From Gammaproteobacteria bacterium (lineage in GTDB: Bacteria; Pseudomonadota; Gammaproteobacteria; UBA9214), in assembly GCA_029881775.1 (NCBI GenBank), contig JAOULY010000030.1, forward strand, positions 1 through 12,453: 12,453 nucleotides of DNA, read 5' to 3'. Below, piece after piece: positions 6,455 to 12,453 of this stretch. Under the pieces are notes generated by a model. It was not told where the DNA came from, did not search any database, and worked only from the letters and a program-made list of their open reading frames with translations. The position numbers and the translations under genes are program-made. Position 1 is the stretch's first letter. Each line of letters starts with the position of its first letter.

Positions 6455-6979
6455 TCAGGTAGCCAGGTTTGCTGCGACAGCCGACGCGCAGGTGTCGATA
6501 CCAGGCAATGCGCAATGCCATTCCGACAACAGCGCCAGCATGTGCTTGCCCGCGCCAGGCAATGCCTGCTTGACCGGATTACTCAGACTGTGTCCCCAGT
6601 CGACTGCCTGCGGCTGAATGGCCACCAGCGCCCGGTTAGCCGGCACGCATCCGGTCAGATGTGCAATGGCCAACAGGTCACCGAGACTGACCTCGTGGAC
6701 ACTGCGCTTGGTTTTACCGGCGAAACGATCCATCTCATCCCCGCGGAATACCTGCAAGGTACCGGGTGCGGCCTGCAACTCGGCCGCATCGATCACGATA
6801 AGGTTGTCCGCATCTTCAATATAGGGAGCAAGGGTGAAACTCAGGGTGCCGCCATCGAGGTAGTCGATATCGGTAATTTCGGGGTGGTGTGTCTGCATCC
6901 AGTCGAGCATATGTACGCCGACACCCTCGTCTGACAGCAGGGTGTTGCCAATGCCCAGTACCAGGGTTTTCCCAGTCAA
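6455..6979 (-). CDS. hupD: Hydrogenase maturation protease (HyaD/HupD/HynD type)
   Basis: A 174-residue endopeptidase that removes the C-terminal tail of the large subunit after nickel insertion; its substrate here is most likely HynL. The family's nickel-sensing residues are in place: Glu18 in SDEGVG, Asp64 in VIDA and His95 in SVHEVSL, after the N-terminal LGIGNTLLSDEG signature. The start is TTG (6979-6977). The only alternative would be internal, because an in-frame TAA lies seven codons upstream with no ATG or GTG between, and GGGGGA sits about eight bases before the TTG. The C-terminus extends some 20 residues beyond the usual core. It is the first gene of the leftward operon and is followed after eight bases by hupH. 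Confidence 0.94.
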   Translation of the reverse strand: MTGKTLVLGIGNTLLSDEGVGVHMLDWMQTHHPEITDIDYLDGGTLSFTLAPYIEDADNLIVIDAAELQAAPGTLQVFRGDEMDRFAGKTKRSVHEVSLGDLLAIAHLTGCVPANRALVAIQPQAVDWGHSLSNPVKQALPGAGKHMLALLSEWHCALPGIDTCASAVAANLAT

Positions 6980-7000
6980 AACACTATCCCCCGTTATTTA

Positions 7001-7013
7001 CCTGCAATTTGTA
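7001..7013 (-). promoter_or_regulatory. Candidate class II FNR-dependent promoter of the hydrogenase operon
   Basis: On the minus strand TACAAA (7013-7008) matches the -10 consensus at four of six positions. It places transcription start near 7001, so the FNR-type box (centre 7042.5) would be centred at about -41.5, the classical class II position. There is no good -35 hexamer, which is usual for such activated promoters. The distance to the hupD TTG is about 22 bases and includes the ribosome binding site. I saw no sigma-54 (-24/-12) element. Confidence 0.42.
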
Positions 7014-7035
7014 CAGGACGCGGAACGGGCGTTTA

Positions 7036-7049
7036 TTGACGAGCATCAA
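7036..7049. promoter_or_regulatory. FNR/ANR-type box shared by divergent operons
   Basis: TTGACGAGCATCAA matches the FNR consensus TTGAT-N4-ATCAA at nine of ten defined positions. It is the only such site in the 153-bp region between hupD and hypC. Oxygen-responsive FNR-family control of hydrogenase and hyp genes is well known in enterobacteria and rhizobia. The actual binding protein is not encoded in this window; a CRP-family relative with similar specificity is an alternative. Confidence 0.7.
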
Positions 7050-7070
7050 TTTCGAAACGTATTTTTCGTG

Positions 7071-7084
7071 TTTAAGTAATTCGC
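7071..7084 (+). promoter_or_regulatory. Candidate class II FNR-dependent promoter of the hyp operon
   Basis: TTTAAG (7071-7076) gives a four-of-six match to the -10 consensus and a start near 7083, with the FNR-type box centred at about -40.5. The leader to hypC would be about 50 bases. A constitutive alternative uses TTGACG (7036-7041) as -35 and TATTTT (7060-7065) as -10 with an 18-base spacer; in that case the FNR site would overlap the -35 and could repress instead. Confidence 0.42.
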
Positions 7085-7132
7085 AGGTTCTATCGGCAAA
7101 TTATTCTTCCGCCGGTGACGGAGGGACTATTT

Positions 7133-7363
7133 ATGTGCCTGGGAATTCCCATGCAAATTAAGTCCATAGACGGTTTTATGGCGGACTGTGAGGCCAAGGG
7201 CATCCACCGCGATGTCAGCCTGTTTATGCTGCAGGACGAACACTGCGCCATTGACGACTTCGTTGTCGTACACGTTGGCTACGCCATCCAGAAAATTACC
7301 CCGAGTGAGGCACGCACGGCCTGGGAGCTATACGACCAGATGCTTGCGGACGACCATGCATGA
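7133..7363 (+). CDS. hypC: Hydrogenase maturation chaperone HypC
   Basis: A 76-residue chaperone that, with HypD, carries the Fe(CN)2CO unit to the large-subunit precursor. It begins MCLGIP, placing the essential Cys directly after the initiator Met, and contains the conserved VVHVGYAIQKI segment near residues 43-53. The frame is open six codons further upstream, but the MCLGIP start is fixed by the family, and GGAGGG (7120-7125) sits seven bases before it. Length is normal for HypC. It is the first gene of the rightward operon and overlaps hypA by eight bases. Confidence 0.96.
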   Translation: MCLGIPMQIKSIDGFMADCEAKGIHRDVSLFMLQDEHCAIDDFVVVHVGYAIQKITPSEARTAWELYDQMLADDHA

Positions 7364-7742
7364 GCTTGCGGTCTGCCAGGCACTGATGGACCAGGTCGAA
7401 AACGTTGCGCGCGAACAGTCCGCAGCGCATGTCGTTTCCATTCATCTCGGTATAGGACCCCTGTCCGGCGTCGAACCCGGCCTGCTGTCGCAGGCCTTCC
7501 CGATCGCCAGCGCCGGCAGCCTCGCCGCCGATGCCGAACTGGTTATCACCTCCCTGCCGGTTGTTGTGCATTGCCGGGAATGTGATTGCCAGTCCGAGGT
7601 CCAGCCAACCCGGCTGCTTTGCAGCCACTGCGGCGCCTGGCAAACAACGCTGGTCTCGGGCGATGAGATGCTGCTGGAACGTGTTGAAGTGATTTGTGAA
7701 AAGAGCACACCCGCGCAGGCACGCGGCGTGCTGCATTCGTAA
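7356..7742 (+). CDS. hypA: Nickel metallochaperone HypA
   Basis: A 128-residue protein that, with HypB, inserts nickel into the hydrogenase large subunit. The N-terminal MHEL provides the nickel site (His2, Glu3). The zinc site is Cys73-X2-Cys76 and Cys89-X2-Cys92. The IGPLSGVEP segment is typical. The start is the ATG overlapping the hypC end (ATGCATGA), since the family must begin MHE; the longer open frame upstream lies inside hypC. Residues after about 115 form a slightly extended, non-conserved tail. hypB follows after 15 bases. Confidence 0.95.
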   Translation: MHELAVCQALMDQVENVAREQSAAHVVSIHLGIGPLSGVEPGLLSQAFPIASAGSLAADAELVITSLPVVVHCRECDCQSEVQPTRLLCSHCGAWQTTLVSGDEMLLERVEVICEKSTPAQARGVLHS

Positions 7743-7757
7743 TATACGGAGTTACCT

Positions 7758-8558
7758 ATGTGCGACACTTGTGGATGTAACGTAACGCCGGGCAATGCCC
7801 ACCTGGTCAAACCCGGTGGCGCCCTGCACCGGACGGATGACGGCCGCGAGGCGGTATCGGTACTGCGCAACCTGCTGCATGAAAATGACCATACCGCCGC
7901 GCATAACCGTCAGCACTTCGACCAGCACGGCGTGCTGGCCATCAACCTGATGTCCTCGCCCGGCGCGGGTAAAACAGCATTGCTGGAAGCAACCATCAAG
8001 CGCCTGGGAAAGGAATTGTCGATCGCGGTCATCGAGGGCGACCTGGAAACAGAAAACGACGCAGAGCGCATTCGCCAGCACGGCGTGCCCGCCATCCAGA
8101 TCACGACCGGCAGCGCCTGTCACCTGGATGCACATATGGTGCATGACGCACTGCACCAACTCGATCTTGCCGCACTCGACATCGTGTTTATTGAAAACGT
8201 CGGCAACCTGGTCTGTCCGGCCAGCTTCGATCTCGGCCAGCATGCAAACGTCATCCTGCTATCGGTGCCGGAAGGCGATGACAAGCCGGCCAAGTACCCG
8301 GTCATGTTCCGTGCCGCCGACCTGGTATTGCTCAGCAAGTGCGACCTGTTACCGCTACTCGATGATTTCAGCACGGATAAAGCACGCCGCCACCTGCGCG
8401 AGCTGGCCAACCCGGCCGAGGTTTTTGAACTGTCGGCCAGGACCGGTGACGGCATGACGCAGTGGCTGGACTGGGTAATGGACCGCGAAGCACGCCTCGA
8501 ACACCGGCTTGGCGAGTTACACACTGACAACCATGCGGATGCCACGACAGCACCATGA
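7758..8558 (+). CDS. hypB: Nickel-inserting GTPase HypB
   Basis: A 266-residue SIMIBI-class GTPase for nickel delivery. The N-terminal MCDTCGC corresponds to the high-affinity nickel motif (CxxCGC). There is no His-rich nickel-storage stretch as in rhizobial HypB, only scattered His between residues 41 and 57. The P-loop is SSPGAGKT (66-73). The G-domain metal site is Cys121-His122 and Cys153 (NLVCP), and SKCD (193-196) fills the NKxD position. The Shine-Dalgarno sequence ACGGAG precedes the ATG. The stop overlaps hypD by four bases (ATGA), implying coupled translation. The last 20 or so residues are not conserved. Confidence 0.96.
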   Translation: MCDTCGCNVTPGNAHLVKPGGALHRTDDGREAVSVLRNLLHENDHTAAHNRQHFDQHGVLAINLMSSPGAGKTALLEATIKRLGKELSIAVIEGDLETENDAERIRQHGVPAIQITTGSACHLDAHMVHDALHQLDLAALDIVFIENVGNLVCPASFDLGQHANVILLSVPEGDDKPAKYPVMFRAADLVLLSKCDLLPLLDDFSTDKARRHLRELANPAEVFELSARTGDGMTQWLDWVMDREARLEHRLGELHTDNHADATTAP

Positions 8559-9682
8559 AAAACGATAGCGCCGCAATCTGGCTAAAGCGCATCCACGCGC
8601 TCGACCTGCCGGCGCGGGTGCGCATCATGAATGTATGTGGCGGGCATGAACGCTCCATCACCCAGGCCGGCCTGCGCAGTGCACTGCCGGACAACATTGA
8701 ACTGATCCCGGGTCCGGGCTGCCCGGTCTGCATTTGTCCCGAGGAGGATATTTTCGAGGCCATTCAGCTGGCACTCAATGAAGATGTCATTCTCGTTGCT
8801 TACGGCGACATGCTGCGCGTACCCGTGAATGTACCGCGTTGCGAGGCGCGCTCACTGGAAGCGGCGCGCACACGCGGCGCCGATATCCGGCCGATCGCAT
8901 CGCCCACACAGGCTACTGTCATTGCGCGCGAAAATCCTGGCAAGCCGGTCGTCTTCTTTGCTGCCGGCTTCGAGACCACCACGGCGCCCACCGCCGCCCT
9001 GCTGGTGGAAGGCGCACCGGATAACCTGTTTGTACTGTTATCGGGACGACTGACCTGGCCGGCCGTTGCCATGCTGCTGGACTCCGGCACACCCGGCTTC
9101 GATGCGCTGATAGCACCCGGGCACGTCGCCACCGTAATGGGTCCGGAAGAGTGGGAATTCGTCGTCAAACAACACGGCATTCCCGCAGCGGTGGCCGGCT
9201 TTGTCCCGGAAAGCCTGCTCGCCGCCATGTACTCGACCCTGCGCCAGCTGATCGAAGGCAATCGCTTCCTGGACAACTGTTACCCGGAACTGGTCAGGCC
9301 AGACGGCAACCGCTACGCACGCAAATGCCTGCAAACGTCCATGGATGTTACCGATGCCAACTGGCGCGGCGTTGGCATCATTCCGGACTCGGGATACGCA
9401 ATCAATTCGGCCTACAGTGCCCACGATGCGCGCCGCGAATTCAGCTCCTATGCTGACGATGCACGCAAGCGTGCCGGTGAAATGCCCCCGGGTTGTGACT
9501 GCGCAAAAGTGGTACTGGGGAAAATCTATCCAAATGAATGCCGCCTGTTCGGCGCGGCCTGTAACCCGCGTCACCCGATCGGCCCCTGCATGGTGTCCGA
9601 CGAAGGGGCCTGCCGTATCTGGTGGTCCGGCGGTATGCGCGAACGGGCAAGCGCGCAGGTGCAACAGGACTCCGTTGCCTGA
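8555..9682 (+). CDS. hypD: Hydrogenase maturation Fe-S protein HypD
   Basis: A 375-residue [4Fe-4S] scaffold that, with HypC, assembles Fe(CN)2CO. Key motifs are NVCGGHERSI (Cys28), GPGCPVC (Cys56, Cys59) and a C-terminal cysteine-rich region with Cys314, 316, 329, 336, 345 and 353, ending MVSDEGAC. Compared with E. coli HypD (CGGHTHAI, GPGCPVCVLP), this protein has HERSI and CICPEEDI with an additional Cys61, probably a family subtype rather than a defect. The FETTTAPTA and PGHVATVMG segments are conserved. About 20 non-conserved residues follow the last cysteine. The ATG overlaps the hypB stop; hypF starts five bases after the hypD stop. Confidence 0.96.
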   Translation: MKNDSAAIWLKRIHALDLPARVRIMNVCGGHERSITQAGLRSALPDNIELIPGPGCPVCICPEEDIFEAIQLALNEDVILVAYGDMLRVPVNVPRCEARSLEAARTRGADIRPIASPTQATVIARENPGKPVVFFAAGFETTTAPTAALLVEGAPDNLFVLLSGRLTWPAVAMLLDSGTPGFDALIAPGHVATVMGPEEWEFVVKQHGIPAAVAGFVPESLLAAMYSTLRQLIEGNRFLDNCYPELVRPDGNRYARKCLQTSMDVTDANWRGVGIIPDSGYAINSAYSAHDARREFSSYADDARKRAGEMPPGCDCAKVVLGKIYPNECRLFGAACNPRHPIGPCMVSDEGACRIWWSGGMRERASAQVQQDSVA

Positions 9683-9687
9683 TACCA

Positions 9688-11973
9688 GTGAGTACCAACC
9701 TCGGACACGAACAGGAAAATACCACCGGCGCATTGCACCTGATCGTCTCGGGGCGCGTGCAGGGTGTCGGCTTTCGCCCGTTCGTTTACCAGCTCGCCGG
9801 TAATTACCAGCTGCAGGGCTGGGTACGCAATCGCACCGGGTGTGTCGAGGTCCATATCGAGGGCGAAACCGGGAAACTGTTCACGTTCACTCGCGAATTG
9901 TTGCGACAGGCACCACCACTGGCACGCCCCCGACTCGACCGTTGCACGCCGGTAGCGCCCGTTCACATGCGTGATTTTCATATTCGTGACAGCGAAACGG
10001 ATGCTGCGCAACAGGTATTCGTGCCGCCCGACCTGTACACCTGCCCTGACTGCCTGGCCGAACTGCAGGACCCGCAGGACCGGCGCTACCGTTACCCGTT
10101 CATCAATTGCACCAACTGCGGTCCGCGTTACACACTGATCCGCGGGCTGCCCTATGACCGCGCGAATACCACCATGTCAGCCTTCGAGCTGTGCCCGGAC
10201 TGCCGCAGGGAATACTCGAACCCGCGCGACCGCCGCTTTCATGCCGAACCGGTCGCTTGCCCGTCCTGCGGACCCGAACTGGAATTCATCCGCGATGACG
10301 AAATTCTCAAGGGCAACGAGCAGGCGTTACGCGCCTGCACAGACGCCCTGGCAGACGGTCTCATCGTCGCAGTCAAGGGCGTCGGTGGTTATCACATCAT
10401 GTGTGATGCCCGCAACGACTCAGCCATCAACCGCCTGCGTACGCACAAACATCGCCCGCACAAACCGCTCGCCGTCATGTTCCCTGCGCCGGCCGGCAAA
10501 CCGCTGACGTTCGTTACGCGCAGTGTCTGCCTTGCGCGCGACCAGGCCGACCTGCTGCTGTCGCCCGAACGCCCCATCGTGCTGGTTAACCGGCAGGCCA
10601 ACAGCGAGATATCGGTTGCTGTTGCGCCCGGCCTGGACGAGATCGGCGTGATGCTGCCGTATTCACCACTGCATCACCTGCTGCTGAACGATTACGGCCA
10701 TCCACTGGTGGCGACATCGGGGAATATCAGTGGAGAACCTGTTCTGACCGACAATAACAGCGTCATGCATCGCCTCGGTCACGTGGTTGATGCTTACCTG
10801 CATCACAACCGGCCGATCGCCAGGCCGGCCGATGACCCGGTCTACCGTTTCATCAATGACCGGCCGCGCCCGCTGCGGCTCGGTCGCGGTAACGCACCGC
10901 TGGAACTGGAACTGCCGGTCACGCTTGAACGACCGGTCATCGCCACCGGTGGTCACATGAAAAACACCGTGGCACTGGCGTGGGATAATCGCGTGGTCAT
11001 TTCACCGCATATCGGCGAACTCGACAATGCGCATAGCCGCGGCGTATTCGAACAAACAATTACCGACCTGCAATCGCTTTACCGCGTCAGCGCCGCGGCC
11101 GTCATCTGTGACCGGCACCCCGGTTACGCCTCCACACGTTGGGCAAACCGCTGCGGCCTCCCGGTACACAGGGTCCTGCACCATCATGCCCATGCGGCAA
11201 CGGCATACGACTTCAGTGCCGGCAGCGGCGCGCAGCTCGTTTTCACCTGGGATGGCACCGGCTATGGCGAGGACGGCACCCTGTGGGGCGGCGAGGCGTT
11301 CCTGGGTTCACCCGGGCAATGGCGACGCGTTGCCAGCCTGCGTCCTTTTTTCCTGCCCGGCGGTGAACGTGCCGGTCGGGAGCCGTGGCGCAGTGCCGCT
11401 GCCCTGTGCTGGGAATCCGGTCACGACTGGCCGGCACAGCCTGACAATGCAGACATCCTGCACCAGGCCTGGCAACGCCGGCTGAATACACCGCAAAGCA
11501 GCGCAGCCGGCCGGCTGTTCGATGCCGCCGCGGCAATCACCGGCACCTGCACGCATGCCAGCCACGAAGGCCAGGGTCCGATGCTGCTGGAAGCCGCCGC
11601 CGATGGCCGGGCAGACGCGGTGGAACTGCCGCTGACTGCCAGCGCGTCCGGGCTGCTGTTGACTGACTGGGAGCCCCTGCTGCCGGTACTGCTCGATGAC
11701 GGGCAAAGCGTCGCCGCCCGCGCCGGCTGCTTGCATGCCTCGCTGGCAGCGGCACTGCACGAACAGGCGCGGGCGGTACGCGCAACACAAGGCGTCACCC
11801 GGGTCGGTTTAAGCGGTGGCGTGTTTCAGAACAGGTTACTGACATCACAGGTCGTGCGACACCTGCAGGCCGACGGTTTCAGCGTCTACTTCCCGTCAGC
11901 TATACCGGTGAATGATGCCGGAATCTGTTTCGGACAGGTACTGGAATACGGCTTTGCCGGACAGCCGACCTGA
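9688..11973 (+). CDS. hypF: Carbamoyltransferase HypF
   Basis: A 761-residue enzyme that makes carbamoyl-AMP from carbamoyl phosphate and ATP and passes the carbamoyl group to HypE, the source of the cyanide ligands. Domains in order: acylphosphatase (VSGRVQGVGFRPF, residues 20-32); two zinc fingers (Cys119/122 with 141/144, and Cys169/172 with 191/194); a YrdC-like domain (about 205-390, including KGVGGYH and KPLAVMF); and a Kae1-like transferase domain with HHHAHA (498-503), FTWDGTGYGEDG and GLSGGVFQN. I choose GTG at 9688 because the longer open frame lies inside hypD and the acylphosphatase domain needs only a short leader; the ribosome site is weak. Length is typical. A 44-base gap follows before the HMA gene. 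Confidence 0.95.
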   Translation: MSTNLGHEQENTTGALHLIVSGRVQGVGFRPFVYQLAGNYQLQGWVRNRTGCVEVHIEGETGKLFTFTRELLRQAPPLARPRLDRCTPVAPVHMRDFHIRDSETDAAQQVFVPPDLYTCPDCLAELQDPQDRRYRYPFINCTNCGPRYTLIRGLPYDRANTTMSAFELCPDCRREYSNPRDRRFHAEPVACPSCGPELEFIRDDEILKGNEQALRACTDALADGLIVAVKGVGGYHIMCDARNDSAINRLRTHKHRPHKPLAVMFPAPAGKPLTFVTRSVCLARDQADLLLSPERPIVLVNRQANSEISVAVAPGLDEIGVMLPYSPLHHLLLNDYGHPLVATSGNISGEPVLTDNNSVMHRLGHVVDAYLHHNRPIARPADDPVYRFINDRPRPLRLGRGNAPLELELPVTLERPVIATGGHMKNTVALAWDNRVVISPHIGELDNAHSRGVFEQTITDLQSLYRVSAAAVICDRHPGYASTRWANRCGLPVHRVLHHHAHAATAYDFSAGSGAQLVFTWDGTGYGEDGTLWGGEAFLGSPGQWRRVASLRPFFLPGGERAGREPWRSAAALCWESGHDWPAQPDNADILHQAWQRRLNTPQSSAAGRLFDAAAAITGTCTHASHEGQGPMLLEAAADGRADAVELPLTASASGLLLTDWEPLLPVLLDDGQSVAARAGCLHASLAAALHEQARAVRATQGVTRVGLSGGVFQNRLLTSQVVRHLQADGFSVYFPSAIPVNDAGICFGQVLEYGFAGQPT

Positions 11974-12017
11974 TTTACGTTAGGCTTCAGGCTGACTTGT
12001 TTCCCGGGAGGCGTTTC

Positions 12018-12290
12018 ATGCAACACGTCATCGATGTTGAAAATATCCGTTGCGGCGGCTGTGCAAACACAATCGGCAAGACCCTGAGAAAAATCGTCGG
12101 CGTCGAGAGCGTCGAGGTGGATATTGAAAACGGTCGCGTCACTGTCGAGGGCGGCAATGACAGCCGCGAGTTACTGGTTGCGGCACTGCTATCCAGCGGC
12201 TATCCGGAGAAAGGCTCTGCAGAAGGCATCAAGGCCGCCACGGCGAAGGCAAAATCCTTCGTCAGTTGCGCCATCGGCAAGGTAAGCTGA
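12018..12290 (+). CDS. Small heavy-metal-associated (HMA) domain protein
   Basis: A 90-residue cytoplasmic protein. Residues 1-65 fit a ferredoxin-like HMA fold: IRCGGCANTI holds the metal site Cys12-X2-Cys15, followed by VGVESVEVDIENGRVTVEG and ALLSSGYP. Residues 66-90 form a short Lys/Ala-rich tail with a third cysteine (Cys84). The family binds soft or transition metals such as Cu(I) and delivers them to partner proteins. The metal here cannot be read from the sequence; Ile-Arg replaces the Met of the usual MxCxxC copper motif. The ATG is chosen for its GGGAGG ribosome site six bases upstream. The gene lies 44 bases after hypF and 18 bases before hypE on the same strand, so it is probably co-transcribed with them. 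This is an unusual place for such a protein and suggests, without proving, a link to metal supply for the hydrogenase. Confidence 0.88.
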   Translation: MQHVIDVENIRCGGCANTIGKTLRKIVGVESVEVDIENGRVTVEGGNDSRELLVAALLSSGYPEKGSAEGIKAATAKAKSFVSCAIGKVS

Positions 12291-12308
12291 GCAGCACACT
12301 GGCCAGCC

Positions 12309-12453
12309 ATGGACGACACACACATTTCACTTGCCCACGGCAATGGTGGCAGGTACATGCGGGAGCTGATAGACGAACTGTTCGCACGCCACCTCGCCAA
12401 CCCGGCACTGGATGTGCAGGCAGATGCCGTACACCTGCCGATGAACGGCCAGG
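12309..12453 (+). CDS. hypE: Hydrogenase maturation protein HypE, 5' part only
   Basis: The first 48 codons are visible before the window ends. HISLAHGNGGRYMRELIDELF (residues 4 on) matches the conserved HypE N-terminus ('LAHGSGG'), and QADAVHLPMNGQ fits the next conserved segment. HypE dehydrates the thiocarbamate delivered by HypF to a thiocyanate that supplies CN to HypC/HypD. Start ATG at 12309 follows the HMA gene by 18 bases and has no strong Shine-Dalgarno sequence. It completes the hypCABDFE set. Confidence 0.88.
   Translation, partial: MDDTHISLAHGNGGRYMRELIDELFARHLANPALDVQADAVHLPMNGQ

Noticed and set aside
6980..7035. Sigma-54 promoter for the hydrogenase operon (TGTACAAATTGCA on the minus strand)
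   Set aside because: It lacks the GG of the -24 element at the required spacing from the GC of the -12 element.
8627..8740. HypD with HERSI instead of HTHAI and an extra cysteine after GPGCPVC, as a possible defective or novel enzyme
   Set aside because: All other cysteines and motifs are intact, and this pattern probably marks a normal HypD subtype in proteobacterial uptake-hydrogenase clusters.

Overview
The window is a [NiFe]-hydrogenase locus from a GC-rich proteobacterium. The closest parallel I know is the membrane-bound 'Isp-type' enzyme of purple sulfur and other sulfur-oxidising Gammaproteobacteria (the hynS-isp1-isp2-hynL order of Thiocapsa and Allochromatium). The lineage call is inference from gene order and protein character; there is no rRNA or other phylogenetic marker in the window.

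Layout. Positions 1-92 hold the 5' end of a leftward gene for a DUF47/TIGR00153 (PhoU-like) protein. A non-coding stretch of about 540 bases follows (93-635), with a likely promoter and structured leader for that gene, an inverted repeat, and a candidate terminator facing the hydrogenase operon. From 6979 down to 636 runs a tight leftward operon, in transcription order: hupD-type maturation protease, single-module hupH-like chaperone, small subunit (hynS), b-type cytochrome (isp1), HdrD/DsrK-like iron-sulfur protein (isp2), large subunit (hynL), and the HupE/UreJ membrane protein. A REP-like hairpin lies between isp2 and hynL. From 7133 to the right edge runs the divergent maturation operon hypC-hypA-hypB-hypD-hypF, then a small heavy-metal-associated (HMA) domain protein, then the start of hypE, which is cut by the window edge.

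How the genes work together. HynS (Tat-exported, membrane-anchored) and HynL form the periplasmic H2-oxidising core. Electrons would pass from the Fe-S clusters of HynS to Isp1 haem b in the membrane and on to Isp2 on the cytoplasmic side, an architecture like DsrMK. HypF and HypE make the cyanide ligands, HypC and HypD assemble Fe(CN)2CO, HypA and HypB deliver nickel, and HupD then clips the HynL C-terminal tail. HupE probably helps supply nickel.

Regulation. The 153-bp divergent intergenic region carries one strong FNR/ANR-type box (7036-7049). It sits at class II activation distance from plausible -10 elements on both strands, suggesting that one oxygen-responsive site drives both operons. 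The least expected items are the HMA protein inside the hyp operon, the half-size HupH protein, and the intra-operon hairpin.
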